Positions 19,077 to 27,589 of a stretch of 64,000 nt of DNA are shown here, in pieces. This DNA comes from Bacillota bacterium (GTDB taxonomy: Bacteria; Bacillota; Clostridia; Christensenellales; SZUA-584). The stretch spans positions 42,315-106,314 of the forward strand of contig JAEZHF010000039.1 in the NCBI GenBank assembly GCA_023416745.1, in the 5' to 3' direction. Each line of letters starts with the position of its first letter. The stretch's first letter is position 1. Below the pieces are notes generated by a model. It did no database searches. It was not told where the DNA came from and was given only the letters and a program-made list of their open reading frames with translations. Position numbers and translations under genes: made by a program.

Positions 19077-19757
19077 CTATTTTGCCTTTTTAAAGCAAAG
19101 GAACCAGTCGAGACAGTACGTGTCATCGTCCTGAGAATCCATCCGCTGCTGGGCGACGCCGCAGGAACCCGGCGGCGGCACGATCACATCTTCGCCTGGC
19201 TGCCAGTTGGCCGGGGTCGCGATGCCTTCGGCGTCCGCTTTCTGCAGAGCCAGTATGATGCGCTTGATCTCGGCGAAGTTGCGGCCGGTTGAGGACGGGT
19301 AGTAGAGTATGCAGCGCACGACGGACTTGGGGTCGATGACGAACACGGCGCGCACGGCCTGCGTGTCCGAAGAGCTCGGTTGAATCATGCCGTACTTCTT
19401 GGCCACATCCATCTTGATGTCCTCGATCAGCGGGAACTTCACCTCAACGTTTTTCATGCCCTTGTATTCGATTTTGTCCTTGATGGTACGCAGCCATGCG
19501 ATGTGGGCAAAAAGGCTGTCGACAGAAAGGCCGATGAGCTCGGTGTTCATCGCTTTGAACTCATCCGCCATTGTGGCGAAGGTCATGAACTCGGTGGTAC
19601 AAACGGGTGTGAAGTCGGCCGGGTGGCTGAACAGTATCACCCATTTCCCTTCATAATCCTGCGGAAAGCTGATTTCTCCCTGAGTGGTCTTGGCGGTAAA
19701 GGCGGGGGCTTTGTCTCCGATGAGCGGCAGGTTGACGCAGTTGTTGTTCTCTTCCAT
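19077..19757 (-). CDS. peroxiredoxin (Prx6/archaeal-type, long form)
   Basis: A 226-residue thiol peroxidase that reduces hydrogen peroxide and organic peroxides. The peroxidatic Cys sits in FTPVCTTEF near residue 50. The long C-terminal arm ends DDDTYCLDWFLCFKKAK, with two more cysteines that resemble the resolving cysteines of archaeal Prx6-like enzymes. The ATG at 19757 has AAAGGAG upstream and starts the conserved fold (LIGDKAPAF); the frame continues to 19865 without support. It sits alone. A palindrome at 19866-19882 could be its operator. Confidence 0.92.
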   Translation of the reverse strand: MEENNNCVNLPLIGDKAPAFTAKTTQGEISFPQDYEGKWVILFSHPADFTPVCTTEFMTFATMADEFKAMNTELIGLSVDSLFAHIAWLRTIKDKIEYKGMKNVEVKFPLIEDIKMDVAKKYGMIQPSSSDTQAVRAVFVIDPKSVVRCILYYPSSTGRNFAEIKRIILALQKADAEGIATPANWQPGEDVIVPPPGSCGVAQQRMDSQDDDTYCLDWFLCFKKAK

Positions 19758-19865
19758 GTTAATAATACTCCTTTCAAATTTCGATCTCGAATTTGGTGCC
19801 ATCACGCTGATACCAATATAAAGCAAAAGGAACGGAACTTTACGTGACAATGTTACCAAAATCAA

Positions 19866-19882
19866 AATTATTCGGAATAATT
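19866..19882. promoter_or_regulatory. palindrome upstream of peroxiredoxin (possible Fur/PerR-like site)
   Basis: AATTATT-CGG-AATAATT is a perfect 7-3-7 palindrome, about 110 bases upstream of the peroxiredoxin ATG. It is A+T-rich like Fur/PerR operators, but the spacing differs from the usual 7-1-7 PerR box, so assignment is weak. Confidence 0.35.
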
Positions 19883-19905
19883 ATTAATAAATAAGAATTG
19901 GAGGA

Positions 19906-20160
19906 TTATTCTGCTTTGTCAGTCTGCTTTTCAGGTTTCGTTCCCTTGCTCTTCTTCTCCGCAAAGAACGAGGTGACGAAGGAGACGAGCAGCAGAGCGA
20001 GAGCGGGGATGATCAATGGCAGATTATTATTGACCGGACAGACGCCGGCGGGAAGGTTCGCGCGGGCACTGATGATAAAGTAAAACGCGACAGCAGCCAG
20101 CGCAGCGCCCAAACCAAAGGCTATGTTGGATACATATTTAAATAGCTTTCCTTTATTCAT
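19906..20160 (-). CDS. small membrane protein of unknown function
   Basis: An 84-residue protein with two hydrophobic segments (about residues 10-32 and 46-66) and a Lys/Glu-rich hydrophilic tail (EKKSKGTKPEKQTDKAE). The short loop between the segments contains a single Cys (PAGVCPVNNN). The ATG has GGAG 5 bases upstream. I do not recognise the family. It lies upstream of the peroxiredoxin gene on the same strand, with 148 bases between them, so co-transcription is possible but not shown. Confidence 0.7.
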   Translation of the reverse strand: MNKGKLFKYVSNIAFGLGAALAAVAFYFIISARANLPAGVCPVNNNLPLIIPALALLLVSFVTSFFAEKKSKGTKPEKQTDKAE

Positions 20161-20346
20161 GCAGTCTCCAGTTGAGTTAACAAAGTGTATTTTATAAATA
20201 TTATATCAACAAAAACCTTATATCACAAGGTTGTCGTCGAAGGCAAGCAGTTTCTTCCGCTTTGAAAATAAATTCTATGAATGAAAGTGTGGTCAACTGC
20301 TATTGAAAAGTGATAATATATATAAAACATCTTTTGGAGGTATCTT

Positions 20347-20757
20347 ATGTGCAATTGTTGTGCAGGTAAAATTACCGGTCTGGGACATATTGGCGTATTT
20401 GTGAAGGATATTGAGAAATCCATTGAGTTCTATACGGATGTGCTGTGCTTCGACTGCTACCATCGAGCGGAAGTATCGACTGATGACGGTTCTATCTATA
20501 TCGCGTTCGTAAAAAGCGGCACATGCGATATCGAACTGGTGCAGTTTCCGGTAACGCCCGAGAAGAAGGACGGTCCGGTGGACCATATCGCGATGGCGGT
20601 GGACGACATCGATGCTGTGCAGGCCCGCCTGACCGAAAAGGGTATCGCGTTTGAAACGGAAAGTCCGGTTCATCTGCCGCAGGTTTTTGACGGCTGCCGC
20701 TACATATTCTTCCGCGGTCCGGACGGCGAGCATCTTGAGCTTAACCAGCTGCTTTAA
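20347..20757 (+). CDS. VOC-fold metalloenzyme (glyoxalase/epimerase-like)
   Basis: A 136-residue vicinal oxygen chelate protein with two beta-alpha-beta-beta-beta modules. The likely metal ligands are His in GHIGVFV, Glu in DIELVQF, His in VDHIAMAV and Glu in EHLELN, the set used in lactoylglutathione lyase and methylmalonyl-CoA epimerase. An unusual Cys-rich start (MCNCCAGK) precedes the fold. GGAGG lies upstream of the ATG. Its last four bases overlap the end of the convergent tspO gene. The substrate cannot be assigned. Confidence 0.85.
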   Translation: MCNCCAGKITGLGHIGVFVKDIEKSIEFYTDVLCFDCYHRAEVSTDDGSIYIAFVKSGTCDIELVQFPVTPEKKDGPVDHIAMAVDDIDAVQARLTEKGIAFETESPVHLPQVFDGCRYIFFRGPDGEHLELNQLL

Positions 20758-21293
20758 TTCAGGAAAGCGACCTCATAGTTTAAGTAAAGCGCAAAGCAGA
20801 GCCAGATGAGATACGGCACCAGCAGGTATGCCGCAGCTTTGCTTACACTGAAAACATCCGCGATCAGCAGCGCAGCGGTGATGACGGTAACAATCAGCAC
20901 GAACAGCGCGCCGGCAGGGTTTTGCAGCCTGAAAAACGTATAGCTCCATAAAACATTCAGCACGCCGCTGGCTAAGTAAAGCAGCAGCGTGTTTTTATTT
21001 GTGTCGTTCCACAGCGGGAGAAACCCCTTAATAGCAGCATCAGGCTGGGTCGGAGCCGGGGCTTTGGGGCTGCTGGCGGACTTAATGAGTACGATGGACA
21101 GCGATGATGCAAACAGCAGATACAGCACAGACCACGCAATGCTGAACGTAATGAGCGGCGGCTGCAGTGCGGGCAGGGTGAGTCCCTGATACCAGCTGGA
21201 TGCGGTATCGGTGAACGCCCTGCCCAGCGTGACGACGATGGCCACGAACAGCACGGACAGCACGATTCGCAATGTTTTTCCCCACGCGGTCAT
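20754..21293 (-). CDS. tspO: TspO/MBR family protein
   Basis: A 179-residue tryptophan-rich sensory protein/translocator-type membrane protein with five hydrophobic segments. Family features include WYQGLTLPALQPP after helix 1, NVLWSYTFFRLQNP, and the closing block PYLIWLCFALYLNYEV. A Pro/Ala-rich insertion of about 30 residues (SSPKAPAPTQPDAA) sits between helices 2 and 3. TspO proteins bind porphyrins and influence tetrapyrrole and stress responses. The ATG at 21293 follows a GGGGGG site; the frame to 21395 is not needed. Convergent with the VOC gene. Confidence 0.85.
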   Translation of the reverse strand: MTAWGKTLRIVLSVLFVAIVVTLGRAFTDTASSWYQGLTLPALQPPLITFSIAWSVLYLLFASSLSIVLIKSASSPKAPAPTQPDAAIKGFLPLWNDTNKNTLLLYLASGVLNVLWSYTFFRLQNPAGALFVLIVTVITAALLIADVFSVSKAAAYLLVPYLIWLCFALYLNYEVAFLN

Positions 21294-21358
21294 GATAATT
21301 CCCCCCATGCAAGAGTATATTCCAGTAGAGAATCTGTTATGTGCAGGGGAAGCGGGGT

Positions 21359-22096
21359 ATGACTTTGCGGCGTGGCTTTTGGTTGACGGCAGCAATAATG
21401 ATCGTGCTGGCCTGCTTTGCCGCAGGCGGAAGTTTGCCGGGCTATATAGGTCGGACGGAATCGCAGCCGGAGGTGCGCGTCAGCGAGCAGACGCTGTATT
21501 GCGGTAATGAACAAATTGTGCTGGATATAAGGTTACCCGTGGTGTCTGGGCTGGGGGACAGGAAACTGGAACGCGTGCTTAACGGTCGTCTGCGCGCGCA
21601 GGTGGATGCAGCACGCGCAGCGGCAGAATCTGAGGCGGCGACGCTCTGGCGCGAGGCGGAGCGTGACGGCTTTGAGCCGTGGCTGTACGTATTCCACGCA
21701 GACTATGAGGTGTACTGCATGCGTGGCGTGCTGTCGATGCGGGTAACGGCAGCGCTGGACAATGGTGGTGTGGGGCTGCCCCATACGGTGTTTTACAATA
21801 TCGACATAAGAAAAGGCCGCTGGTTAAATCTTGATGGGTTATTTGAGTCAGAGAAGTATAAAGAAGTGATTGACACATATATCCGTGAGCAAATCAGCGG
21901 TGACGAGAGATTTCTGTGTGAGGAATTCCATGGCGTGACGCAAAAGACATCATTCTTTATCCGTGACGGGCGGCTGCATATCGCGTTTGCCAAATACGAG
22001 ATATCGGACGGCATGACGGGTGAGCCGGTGTTCGGCATTCCGCCTGCGCTGCTGCGTGGACTGGTGAAGCCGGAATATGCTGCGTTGCTGCTGTGA
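21359..22096 (+). CDS. DUF3298/RsiV-like extracytoplasmic protein
   Basis: A 245-residue protein with an N-terminal signal or anchor helix (FWLTAAIMIVLACFAAGG). A domain resembling the DUF4163-DUF3298 pair of RsiV and PdaC follows, with the typical block LPHTVFYNIDIRKGRWLNLDGLF and a final KYEISDGMTGEPVFGIP segment. Such domains face outside the membrane. The ATG at 21359 is preferred (AGGGGA 8 bases upstream) over a GTG at 21341. It is divergent from tspO with 65 bases between starts. No anti-sigma motif was seen, so the role is open. Confidence 0.7.
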   Translation: MTLRRGFWLTAAIMIVLACFAAGGSLPGYIGRTESQPEVRVSEQTLYCGNEQIVLDIRLPVVSGLGDRKLERVLNGRLRAQVDAARAAAESEAATLWREAERDGFEPWLYVFHADYEVYCMRGVLSMRVTAALDNGGVGLPHTVFYNIDIRKGRWLNLDGLFESEKYKEVIDTYIREQISGDERFLCEEFHGVTQKTSFFIRDGRLHIAFAKYEISDGMTGEPVFGIPPALLRGLVKPEYAALLL

Positions 22097-22116
22097 CTGC
22101 CTGAAAATACTGAGGA

Positions 22117-22340
22117 ATGCTGAGGGACAACGGGATTTCGCCAAAGCATGAGCCGCAAGGGTAATTGCTTCAATAATGCGGTTAAAGAAAATTTCTTTGG
22201 TCGGATCAATACAACTGCTCTATCTTCAAGAATTTGACTCAGCCGAGAACTTCAAAGCAGAGCTGATGGGGTACCTTGACTACTACAACAACCATCGTAT
22301 TAAGACAAAGCGAAAGGTTTTATTGCCCATCATCGAATTT
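22117..22340 (+). pseudogene. IS3-family transposase relic 1 (C-terminal end, frameshifted)
   Basis: Three consecutive frames spell the end of an IS3-group OrfB integrase: MLRDNGIS (22117-22140), then one extra base, QSMSRKGNCFNNAVKENFFG (from 22142), a second shift near 22215, then ENFKAELMGYLDYYNNHRIK (to about 22340). These match the familiar IS3/IS150 SMSRKGNC...YYNN.RIK pattern. The N-terminal two thirds are missing. It is dead by both truncation and frameshift. Confidence 0.8.
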
Positions 22341-22350
22341 TATAATATAT

Positions 22351-22542
22351 TTAGCCTTCCCAGTTCATGATTCCGTCACCATTTCGAACCCAGTCTATAA
22401 AGTAGCCATATCTCGGATCTGGGTCGAACTTTAATAGTTGCGATTTTGTAAGTAGCCCCGTAAAAACAGCAAATTGTTTTTTCGAGCTTTCGCTATATTC
22501 CCAAGTATCAGTCCAAAAGACATCATACTCAAGCTGTTTCAA
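22351..22542 (-). pseudogene. orphan gene fragment between IS relics
   Basis: A 63-residue frame with only a TTG start and no good ribosome binding site. Readable sequence continues about six codons further upstream before a stop. It is aromatic and acidic (YDVFWTDTWEYSESS, DPRYGYFIDWVRNG) and A+T-richer than its surroundings. It looks like the C-terminal remnant of a small cytoplasmic protein, possibly mobile-element cargo. I do not recognise the family. Confidence 0.4.
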
Positions 22543-22583
22543 TATATAAAACTTTTCGTTGAATCAAAATTGTTGCCTTGCAC

Positions 22584-22690
22584 TTTAATACAGAGCTGAT
22601 GGAATACCTTGACTACAACAACAACTGTCGTATTCAGATAAAGCTAAAGGGTTTACCCACCCGCTGTTCACAGGCTGCAAACCCTTTTGG
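22584..22690 (+). pseudogene. IS3-family transposase relic 2 (extreme C-terminus)
   Basis: The frame reads FNTELMEYLDYNNNCRIQIK followed by LKGLPT, the same OrfB tail as relic 1 but a different copy. Two decayed elements therefore lie side by side. No start or upstream portion is preserved. Confidence 0.7.
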
Positions 22691-22703
22691 TTTATAAAGC
22701 TAT

Positions 22704-22731
22704 CTGTCTGACTTTTTGGGTCACTTCAAAG
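22704..22731. mobile_element. probable right end of an IS3-family element
   Basis: The sequence TGTCTGACTTTTTGGGTCAC, just after relic 2, resembles the right-end inverted repeats I associate with IS3/IS150-group elements. No matching left end is found in the window, so the element is only a remnant. Confidence 0.45.
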
Positions 22732-22757
22732 CGGGGCAGACTCGGAGCATTGATAGA

Positions 22758-23201
22758 TCAGCCTATTGATATGATATCTTCCGCGATTTCCGCCGCGCTT
22801 TCGATGGCCTTTGGGCAGACGGTGTCGTGCAGGCCCAGTTCGTTGATCTTTTGCACATCCTCCGGGATGCCGGGGTTGTAGCCCAACAGATCCTTACAGA
22901 GCAGCGTGCCGTGGGCCTGCTGAAAGCGGGTGATGAACTCCATCGCTTTGGCGTTGCCGCGCTGCTTACCGTCCGCATCGCACGGGGTGGATGAACCGAA
23001 GCGAAGGCCCAGTGCCATCAGCGCTCCGGTGACTGCGCCGCACACCTCTCCGCAGCGCATGCCGCCGCCGAATCCGGCAGCGCACTTGAGCGCCGTGTCC
23101 CGGTCGATGCCGAGCTCCTCCGCGAAAACGCCGAACACACTCTGCGCGCAATTGAACTTATCCTGCGAGAACAGCTTCATCGCAGCTTCCTTTTTGTTCA
23201 T
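22758..23201 (-). CDS. C_GCAxxG_C_C family redox protein
   Basis: A 147-residue protein of the C-GCAxxG-C-C family (split Soret/redox-active cysteine family). Cysteines are seen at FNCAQSVFG, LKCAAGFGGGMRCGEVCGAV, STPCDADG, TLLCKDLLG and TVCPKAI. Members are small cytoplasmic proteins thought to bind metal or undergo redox chemistry; the exact role is not established. The ATG at 23201 has GGAGGGG upstream. It is the last gene of a probable operon after the glycosyltransferase and M29 peptidase genes (36-base gap). Confidence 0.88.
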   Translation of the reverse strand: MNKKEAAMKLFSQDKFNCAQSVFGVFAEELGIDRDTALKCAAGFGGGMRCGEVCGAVTGALMALGLRFGSSTPCDADGKQRGNAKAMEFITRFQQAHGTLLCKDLLGYNPGIPEDVQKINELGLHDTVCPKAIESAAEIAEDIISIG

Positions 23202-23237
23202 AACGACCCCTCCAAAATATATTTCCAGCCGCTTTGG

Positions 23238-24350
23238 CTAAACCAGATTCTCCTCGTTCAGCGCGGCCAGCTCGCCCAGGAAACGCCCGTCCTTGCGGAT
23301 CAGCTCGCCATCGAAGTAGATTTCGCCGCCGCCGTATTCGGGGCGCTGGATGAGCACGAGGTCCCAATGCACCGCTGATTCGTTGCCGTTGTCTGCATCC
23401 TCGTAGCAGGAGCCCGGCGTTAAGTGGATGGAGCCTGCGATCTTCTCGTCAAAGAGCGTGTCGCACATCGGGTTCTTGATGTACGGATTGACGCCGAACG
23501 AGAACTCGCCGAGGTAGCGCGCACCCTCGTCGGTGTCCAGTATCTTGTTGAGCTTCTCGGTGTTGTTGGCCTTGGCGTCCACGATCTTACCGTCCTTGAA
23601 CTCGAAGTACACGTTTTCGTATTTGAAGCCTTGCGAAAACGACGGCGTGTTGTAGGTGATCGTGCCGTTGGCGCTGTTGCGGACAGGCGCGGTGTATATT
23701 TCGCCGTCCGGTATGTTCATGTGTCCCGAGCACTTCTTGGACGCGATGCCCTTAACGGAGAAGGTGAGGTCTGTACCCGGCCCCACGATGCGCACCTGAT
23801 CCACCGACTTTAAGCGCTCCTGCATTACGTCCATCGCCTTGTCCATCCTGGAGTAGTCGAGGTTGCACACGTCGAAGTAAAAGTCCTCGAACTGTTCGGT
23901 GCTCATGCCCGCCAACTGTGCCATTGAACCGTTGGGATAGCGCAGCACCACCCATTTGGTTTTCTGCACGCGCAGTTCGTGGTGCACCCGCCGCGAATAG
24001 ATAGAGCGGTACAAAGACAGGTTTTCCTCGTCCACGTCGGACAGCTCGGACGTATTCAGCGCGCCGCGGAATGCGACGTAAGCTGACATCTCCTGCATCA
24101 CCACCGCGTCGTAGCGCGTCATGTCCTCTATCTGCGCCTTGGTGGCGTTCATCAGCAAAGCCCGCTGGATGCGCGCGCTGCGCGATACGCAGAACGGTAC
24201 GCCGCCCGCGGCATATACCTCACGGATGAGCTGCATGGACAGCTCTTCGGGGCAGTCGAAGTTTTCAATCAGCACGCGCTCGCCCGGTTTGATCGTCATC
24301 GAGTAATTGACCAGTGTGCGGCACAGCTGTTGCAGTCGGTTATCTACCAT
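23238..24350 (-). CDS. aminopeptidase, M29 family (AmpS/PepS/thermophilic type)
   Basis: A 370-residue metallo-aminopeptidase that removes N-terminal residues from peptides in the cytoplasm. M29 features visible: GERVLIENFDCPEE at the N-terminus, DGEIYTAPVRNSANG (metal-binding Glu region), GEFSFGVNPYI, GSIHLTPGSCYEDADN (metal His) and SAVHWDLV (His and Asp). The usual length is about 370-410. The ATG has GGAGG upstream. The gene begins 11 bases after the glycosyltransferase stop, so the two are co-transcribed. Confidence 0.93.
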   Translation of the reverse strand: MVDNRLQQLCRTLVNYSMTIKPGERVLIENFDCPEELSMQLIREVYAAGGVPFCVSRSARIQRALLMNATKAQIEDMTRYDAVVMQEMSAYVAFRGALNTSELSDVDEENLSLYRSIYSRRVHHELRVQKTKWVVLRYPNGSMAQLAGMSTEQFEDFYFDVCNLDYSRMDKAMDVMQERLKSVDQVRIVGPGTDLTFSVKGIASKKCSGHMNIPDGEIYTAPVRNSANGTITYNTPSFSQGFKYENVYFEFKDGKIVDAKANNTEKLNKILDTDEGARYLGEFSFGVNPYIKNPMCDTLFDEKIAGSIHLTPGSCYEDADNGNESAVHWDLVLIQRPEYGGGEIYFDGELIRKDGRFLGELAALNEENLV

Positions 24351-24361
24351 AGTTCCTCCGT

Positions 24362-25276
24362 CTAATAGTTTATCTTTTCATCAATGATATAGATGGGCCG
24401 CCCTTTGGCCTCGTCGTATATTCTGCCCAGATAAAGACCAAAAATGCCCAGACTGACAAACAATAAGCCGATCAGCGTAAAGACCAGGGCGAACAATACG
24501 TGCATCAGCGGCCACATGCTCAGAGCTGTCAGCACGACGGAAACCACGAGATAGCACAGTGACAGTATCGTCAGCGCGATGCCGATGACCATCGGGGCTT
24601 TGAGCGGTTTGTTGGAGAAGGACGTGACGCCGTCTCCCGCAAGTTTGAGCATCTTCTTGAGCGAATATTTGGTCTGGCCCGCGGCACGTTCGTCGCGTAC
24701 GAATTCGACTGGCTCCGCACGAAAGCCCGACCACGCGGCCATGCCGCGCAGGAATCGGTTTTTCTCCGGCATCGCATTGAGCGTATCGCACACCTTGCGG
24801 TCGATCAACCGGAAATCGCCGGTGTTGGCGGGGATGTACTGGCCGCCCAGCGCCCGGAGGATACGGTAGTAACCCCAGGCCGAGAGCTTCTTGAATACCG
24901 TCTCGCCCTGACGCTTCACGCGCTGGCCGTAGACGATGTCTGCACCTGCCTCCCACTTCTTCACCATCTCGGGGATAACCTCCGGCGGGTCCTGCAGATC
25001 GCAGTCGATGATGATGACGGCCTGCCCAGACGCGTTTGCCATACCGGCGGACACAGCTTCCTGATGGCCGAAGTTGCGCGAGAAGCTGATGACGCGCACA
25101 TGGCTGTCCTTTGCCGCCAGCTCTTTGAGCTGCGTCAGCGTGTTGTCCCGCGAGCCGTCATTGACGAATATCAGCTCGTAGTCTCCCAGCTTGTCCATAA
25201 CGGCTTTCAGCCGCGGGTAGGACAGCGGCAGGACCTCCTGTTCGTTGAAGGCCGGAACGATGACGGAATATTTCAT
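24362..25276 (-). CDS. GT2 glycosyltransferase, DPM1/GtrB/ArnC-like
   Basis: A 304-residue family 2 glycosyltransferase. The GT-A domain (residues 1-220) holds VIVPAFNEQEVL, FVNDGSRDNT, the DCDLQDPPE metal motif and the TGDFRLIDRKV and KYSLKKM blocks. Two C-terminal transmembrane helices follow (about residues 232-256 and 268-292). Such enzymes usually transfer a sugar from a nucleotide donor to polyprenyl phosphate at the inner membrane face for envelope glycan modification. The donor is unknown. First gene of the operon with M29 peptidase and C_GCAxxG_C_C protein; AGGAG site present. Confidence 0.93.
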   Translation of the reverse strand: MKYSVIVPAFNEQEVLPLSYPRLKAVMDKLGDYELIFVNDGSRDNTLTQLKELAAKDSHVRVISFSRNFGHQEAVSAGMANASGQAVIIIDCDLQDPPEVIPEMVKKWEAGADIVYGQRVKRQGETVFKKLSAWGYYRILRALGGQYIPANTGDFRLIDRKVCDTLNAMPEKNRFLRGMAAWSGFRAEPVEFVRDERAAGQTKYSLKKMLKLAGDGVTSFSNKPLKAPMVIGIALTILSLCYLVVSVVLTALSMWPLMHVLFALVFTLIGLLFVSLGIFGLYLGRIYDEAKGRPIYIIDEKINY

Positions 25277-25455
25277 TGAACGCTCCTTGCGTAATTATCC
25301 AAATGCATTATATACCAGCCAGCCGGAATTTACAAAACGGAAAACCGCCTGTTATATGAATTTTTTGTAGCTTTTTGTCGGTTTTAGGCCTTGCGGAGCC
25401 AATGGCGGACAGGTAAAATTGTGTAAGAGAATGTGTATGTGTGGGGGGAATAAGT

Positions 25456-27201
25456 ATGCTGGCAGTGATCGCCGTTTTTGACAGGAAGGACCTGAAGAAG
25501 ACGTATCAGCTCAAAGGCAAGCTGTTCGCGCAGGTAAAGGCGGCGTTTACGGATTGTGATGCGCGTGTAAAGTATGTTACGGCGGCAGTCGTTTATCTGG
25601 CAGGGCGAGCCAATGCCGCCGAGCCTGCGGGCATGCTGACGGTAAAGGGCGCGTCGGCGGACGCGGACGGCATCACGCTGAGGTTCGACGCATCCAGCCG
25701 GATGGAGCTGCTGTCGGGTGCGCTGTCGGAAGAGGTTTACCGCCAGTCGCGTCAGAACGGCTGGCTGTCGGAGGAGGGACATCCGCCGCAGCTGATATTC
25801 ATGGACGAGGCGGCGTTTGACGCCCTGCAGCAGCGGGCGGTGCTGTGCGCCAAGATGGACGCGCTCACAGACGCGGGTGACCACAAGGCGGCGGTGATGC
25901 TGTGCGCACCGCTCAAGGTGGTAAAGGACGACCCTGTGCTATGGGACAGCGCGGAAGTGCTCTATCGGCTGGGACGGGCGTGCAGCAAGATGGCGACCAC
26001 GCTACTGATTAAAGCAGCGGAGACCAAGAAGCTGGACCGCTGCCGCCAGTACCGTGAGATGTGCGAGGTGTTCCTGGTGCGCGGTGCGGAGCTGGAGCCG
26101 GACAACGCGCGTTTCGCCACGGCGCTGGCGTACCGGTATTACTCTAATGTGCACGAGCTGATGCGGCCCGGCGAGCGGCGTGATCAGGACCTGGAAGCGG
26201 AGATTGAGAAGGCGAACGAGTGGCTGAGTCGCGCGCTGGAAATATATCCGCAAAGCGTGCGTAACAACTACCGAAAGGGTAAGCTGATCATTGAGAAGCA
26301 GGCGCCGTATCTGCTGTTCGGCAAGCGGTCGTTCGGTGCGCGCGAAGCGGAGCTGCTGCGCGAGATACGCGAGGTGGGCGAGGAGCATCTGGCGACGGCG
26401 GTTGCGCTGTATGAGGCGCTGGAGGACGAGGCGGCAAAGGCGCGGGACCGGCGCGAATATGCCAAAGCTCTGTTTGTGCTGGGCAACTACTATCTGGACG
26501 ATTCGTATCTGCCGGTACATGAATACTATCTGAGGCGCATCGCGGGGCGTGAGGACATCCGTCCCATCGCGCCCATATCCAAGCTGGATATCAAGGCTGC
26601 GGTGGAGCTGCTGGAAAAGGCATTCGCCGCAGAGACGGACATGCCGCTGGATAAGCTGGACATTGAGGCACTGACGGGTATGCACAAGGAGTGGACGCGC
26701 TCGCCCGTGGAAAAGCTTTATACCCTGGGCTGCGCGCACAGTGCGATGGCGTTCATTGCGCTGACGGAGGGCGACGAGGAGAAGCGCAAGGTGCACGCAG
26801 GCGCGGCCTTGAAGTATCTTCAGGCCGCGAAGGACGTGGCGGATAAAAGCAAGGACCGCAAGCGCAACACGTGGCATATCAGCGAGAAGCTGGCGTGGAC
26901 ATATATCCACATGGGGCAGTATGATCGTGCTGCGCGGCTGATATCGCGGGCGAAGTCGGGCTACATTGTCAACACCTATGCGATTGCGCTGCTGCTGATG
27001 AGTGGGGCGCAGGCTGTCAAGAAGGCGGAGGAGTCGCTCGGTGCCGCGGCGGCGGACCGGCGCAATCTCGCGTCAGGACTCTCCAAGGTGATGCTGGCGT
27101 ATGTGCGCACGCGACGGGGAGAGACGTATCAGGCAGCGGAAAAAACGCTGTCTGCGAAGAACCGAAGGCTTGCGGCCCTGCTGGGTGTGTCAGATGAATA
27201 A
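25456..27201 (+). CDS. TPR-like helical-repeat protein of unknown function
   Basis: A 581-residue cytoplasmic protein with no signal peptide or membrane segment. The first 120 residues are mixed alpha/beta. From about residue 130 the sequence is almost all helical and resembles degenerate tetratricopeptide repeats (for example LWDSAEVLYRLGRACSKMAT, EYAKALFVLGNYYLDD, EKLAWTYIHMGQYDRAARLI). TPR arrays usually mediate protein contacts. The start at 25456 is chosen for GGGGGGAA 6 bases upstream; an in-frame GTG at 25441 overlaps that site. It stands alone, divergent from the GT2 operon. I do not recognise a named family. Confidence 0.8.
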   Translation: MLAVIAVFDRKDLKKTYQLKGKLFAQVKAAFTDCDARVKYVTAAVVYLAGRANAAEPAGMLTVKGASADADGITLRFDASSRMELLSGALSEEVYRQSRQNGWLSEEGHPPQLIFMDEAAFDALQQRAVLCAKMDALTDAGDHKAAVMLCAPLKVVKDDPVLWDSAEVLYRLGRACSKMATTLLIKAAETKKLDRCRQYREMCEVFLVRGAELEPDNARFATALAYRYYSNVHELMRPGERRDQDLEAEIEKANEWLSRALEIYPQSVRNNYRKGKLIIEKQAPYLLFGKRSFGAREAELLREIREVGEEHLATAVALYEALEDEAAKARDRREYAKALFVLGNYYLDDSYLPVHEYYLRRIAGREDIRPIAPISKLDIKAAVELLEKAFAAETDMPLDKLDIEALTGMHKEWTRSPVEKLYTLGCAHSAMAFIALTEGDEEKRKVHAGAALKYLQAAKDVADKSKDRKRNTWHISEKLAWTYIHMGQYDRAARLISRAKSGYIVNTYAIALLLMSGAQAVKKAEESLGAAAADRRNLASGLSKVMLAYVRTRRGETYQAAEKTLSAKNRRLAALLGVSDE

Positions 27202-27257
27202 CGTTCAGGCAGAGTGTAAATTATTAGAAAAGATTTTGAATAATAAAAGGCCAAATG

Positions 27258-27286
27258 TTGACTAAAAAACTCAGTTATGATATATT
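27258..27286 (+). promoter_or_regulatory. sigma-A-type promoter of the 77-residue protein
   Basis: TTGACT (27258-27263), 17-base spacer, TATATT (27281-27286), ending 50 bases ahead of the start codon. Confidence 0.65.
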
Positions 27287-27336
27287 CAAGAGGACGTAAG
27301 GGATTGCGTCAATAACGTAAAAGGAGGCGTATATTT

Positions 27337-27570
27337 ATGAAGATCAAAAACATCAATGAACCGCAAAAGTTCTTCGAAGTGCTCAAGAATTGCAAAGGCA
27401 AGATCGAACTGGTCACTTCCGAAGGCGACAGGCTCAATCTGAAATCCACGCTTTGCCAGTACATCATGCTGACGCAGATGTTCTCCGAAGCCAAGATCGA
27501 CGAACTCGAACTACTGGTTTCCGAGCCTGAAGATTTGAACCTCCTTCTCAACTATCTGGTTAGAGGATAA
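27337..27570 (+). CDS. small conserved clostridial protein
   Basis: A 77-residue acidic cytoplasmic protein (MKIKNINEPQKFFEVLKNCK at the start; ELELLVSEPEDLNLLLNYLV near the end) with a perfect AGGAGG site, its own promoter and a terminator. I recall similar small proteins in many Clostridia, sometimes mislabelled polyA polymerase, with the pattern CKGKxELVTxEGDRLNLKS. Function is unknown. Strong expression signals suggest it is well expressed. Confidence 0.8.
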   Translation: MKIKNINEPQKFFEVLKNCKGKIELVTSEGDRLNLKSTLCQYIMLTQMFSEAKIDELELLVSEPEDLNLLLNYLVRG

Positions 27571-27589
27571 CCAAATCTTGACTACATAA

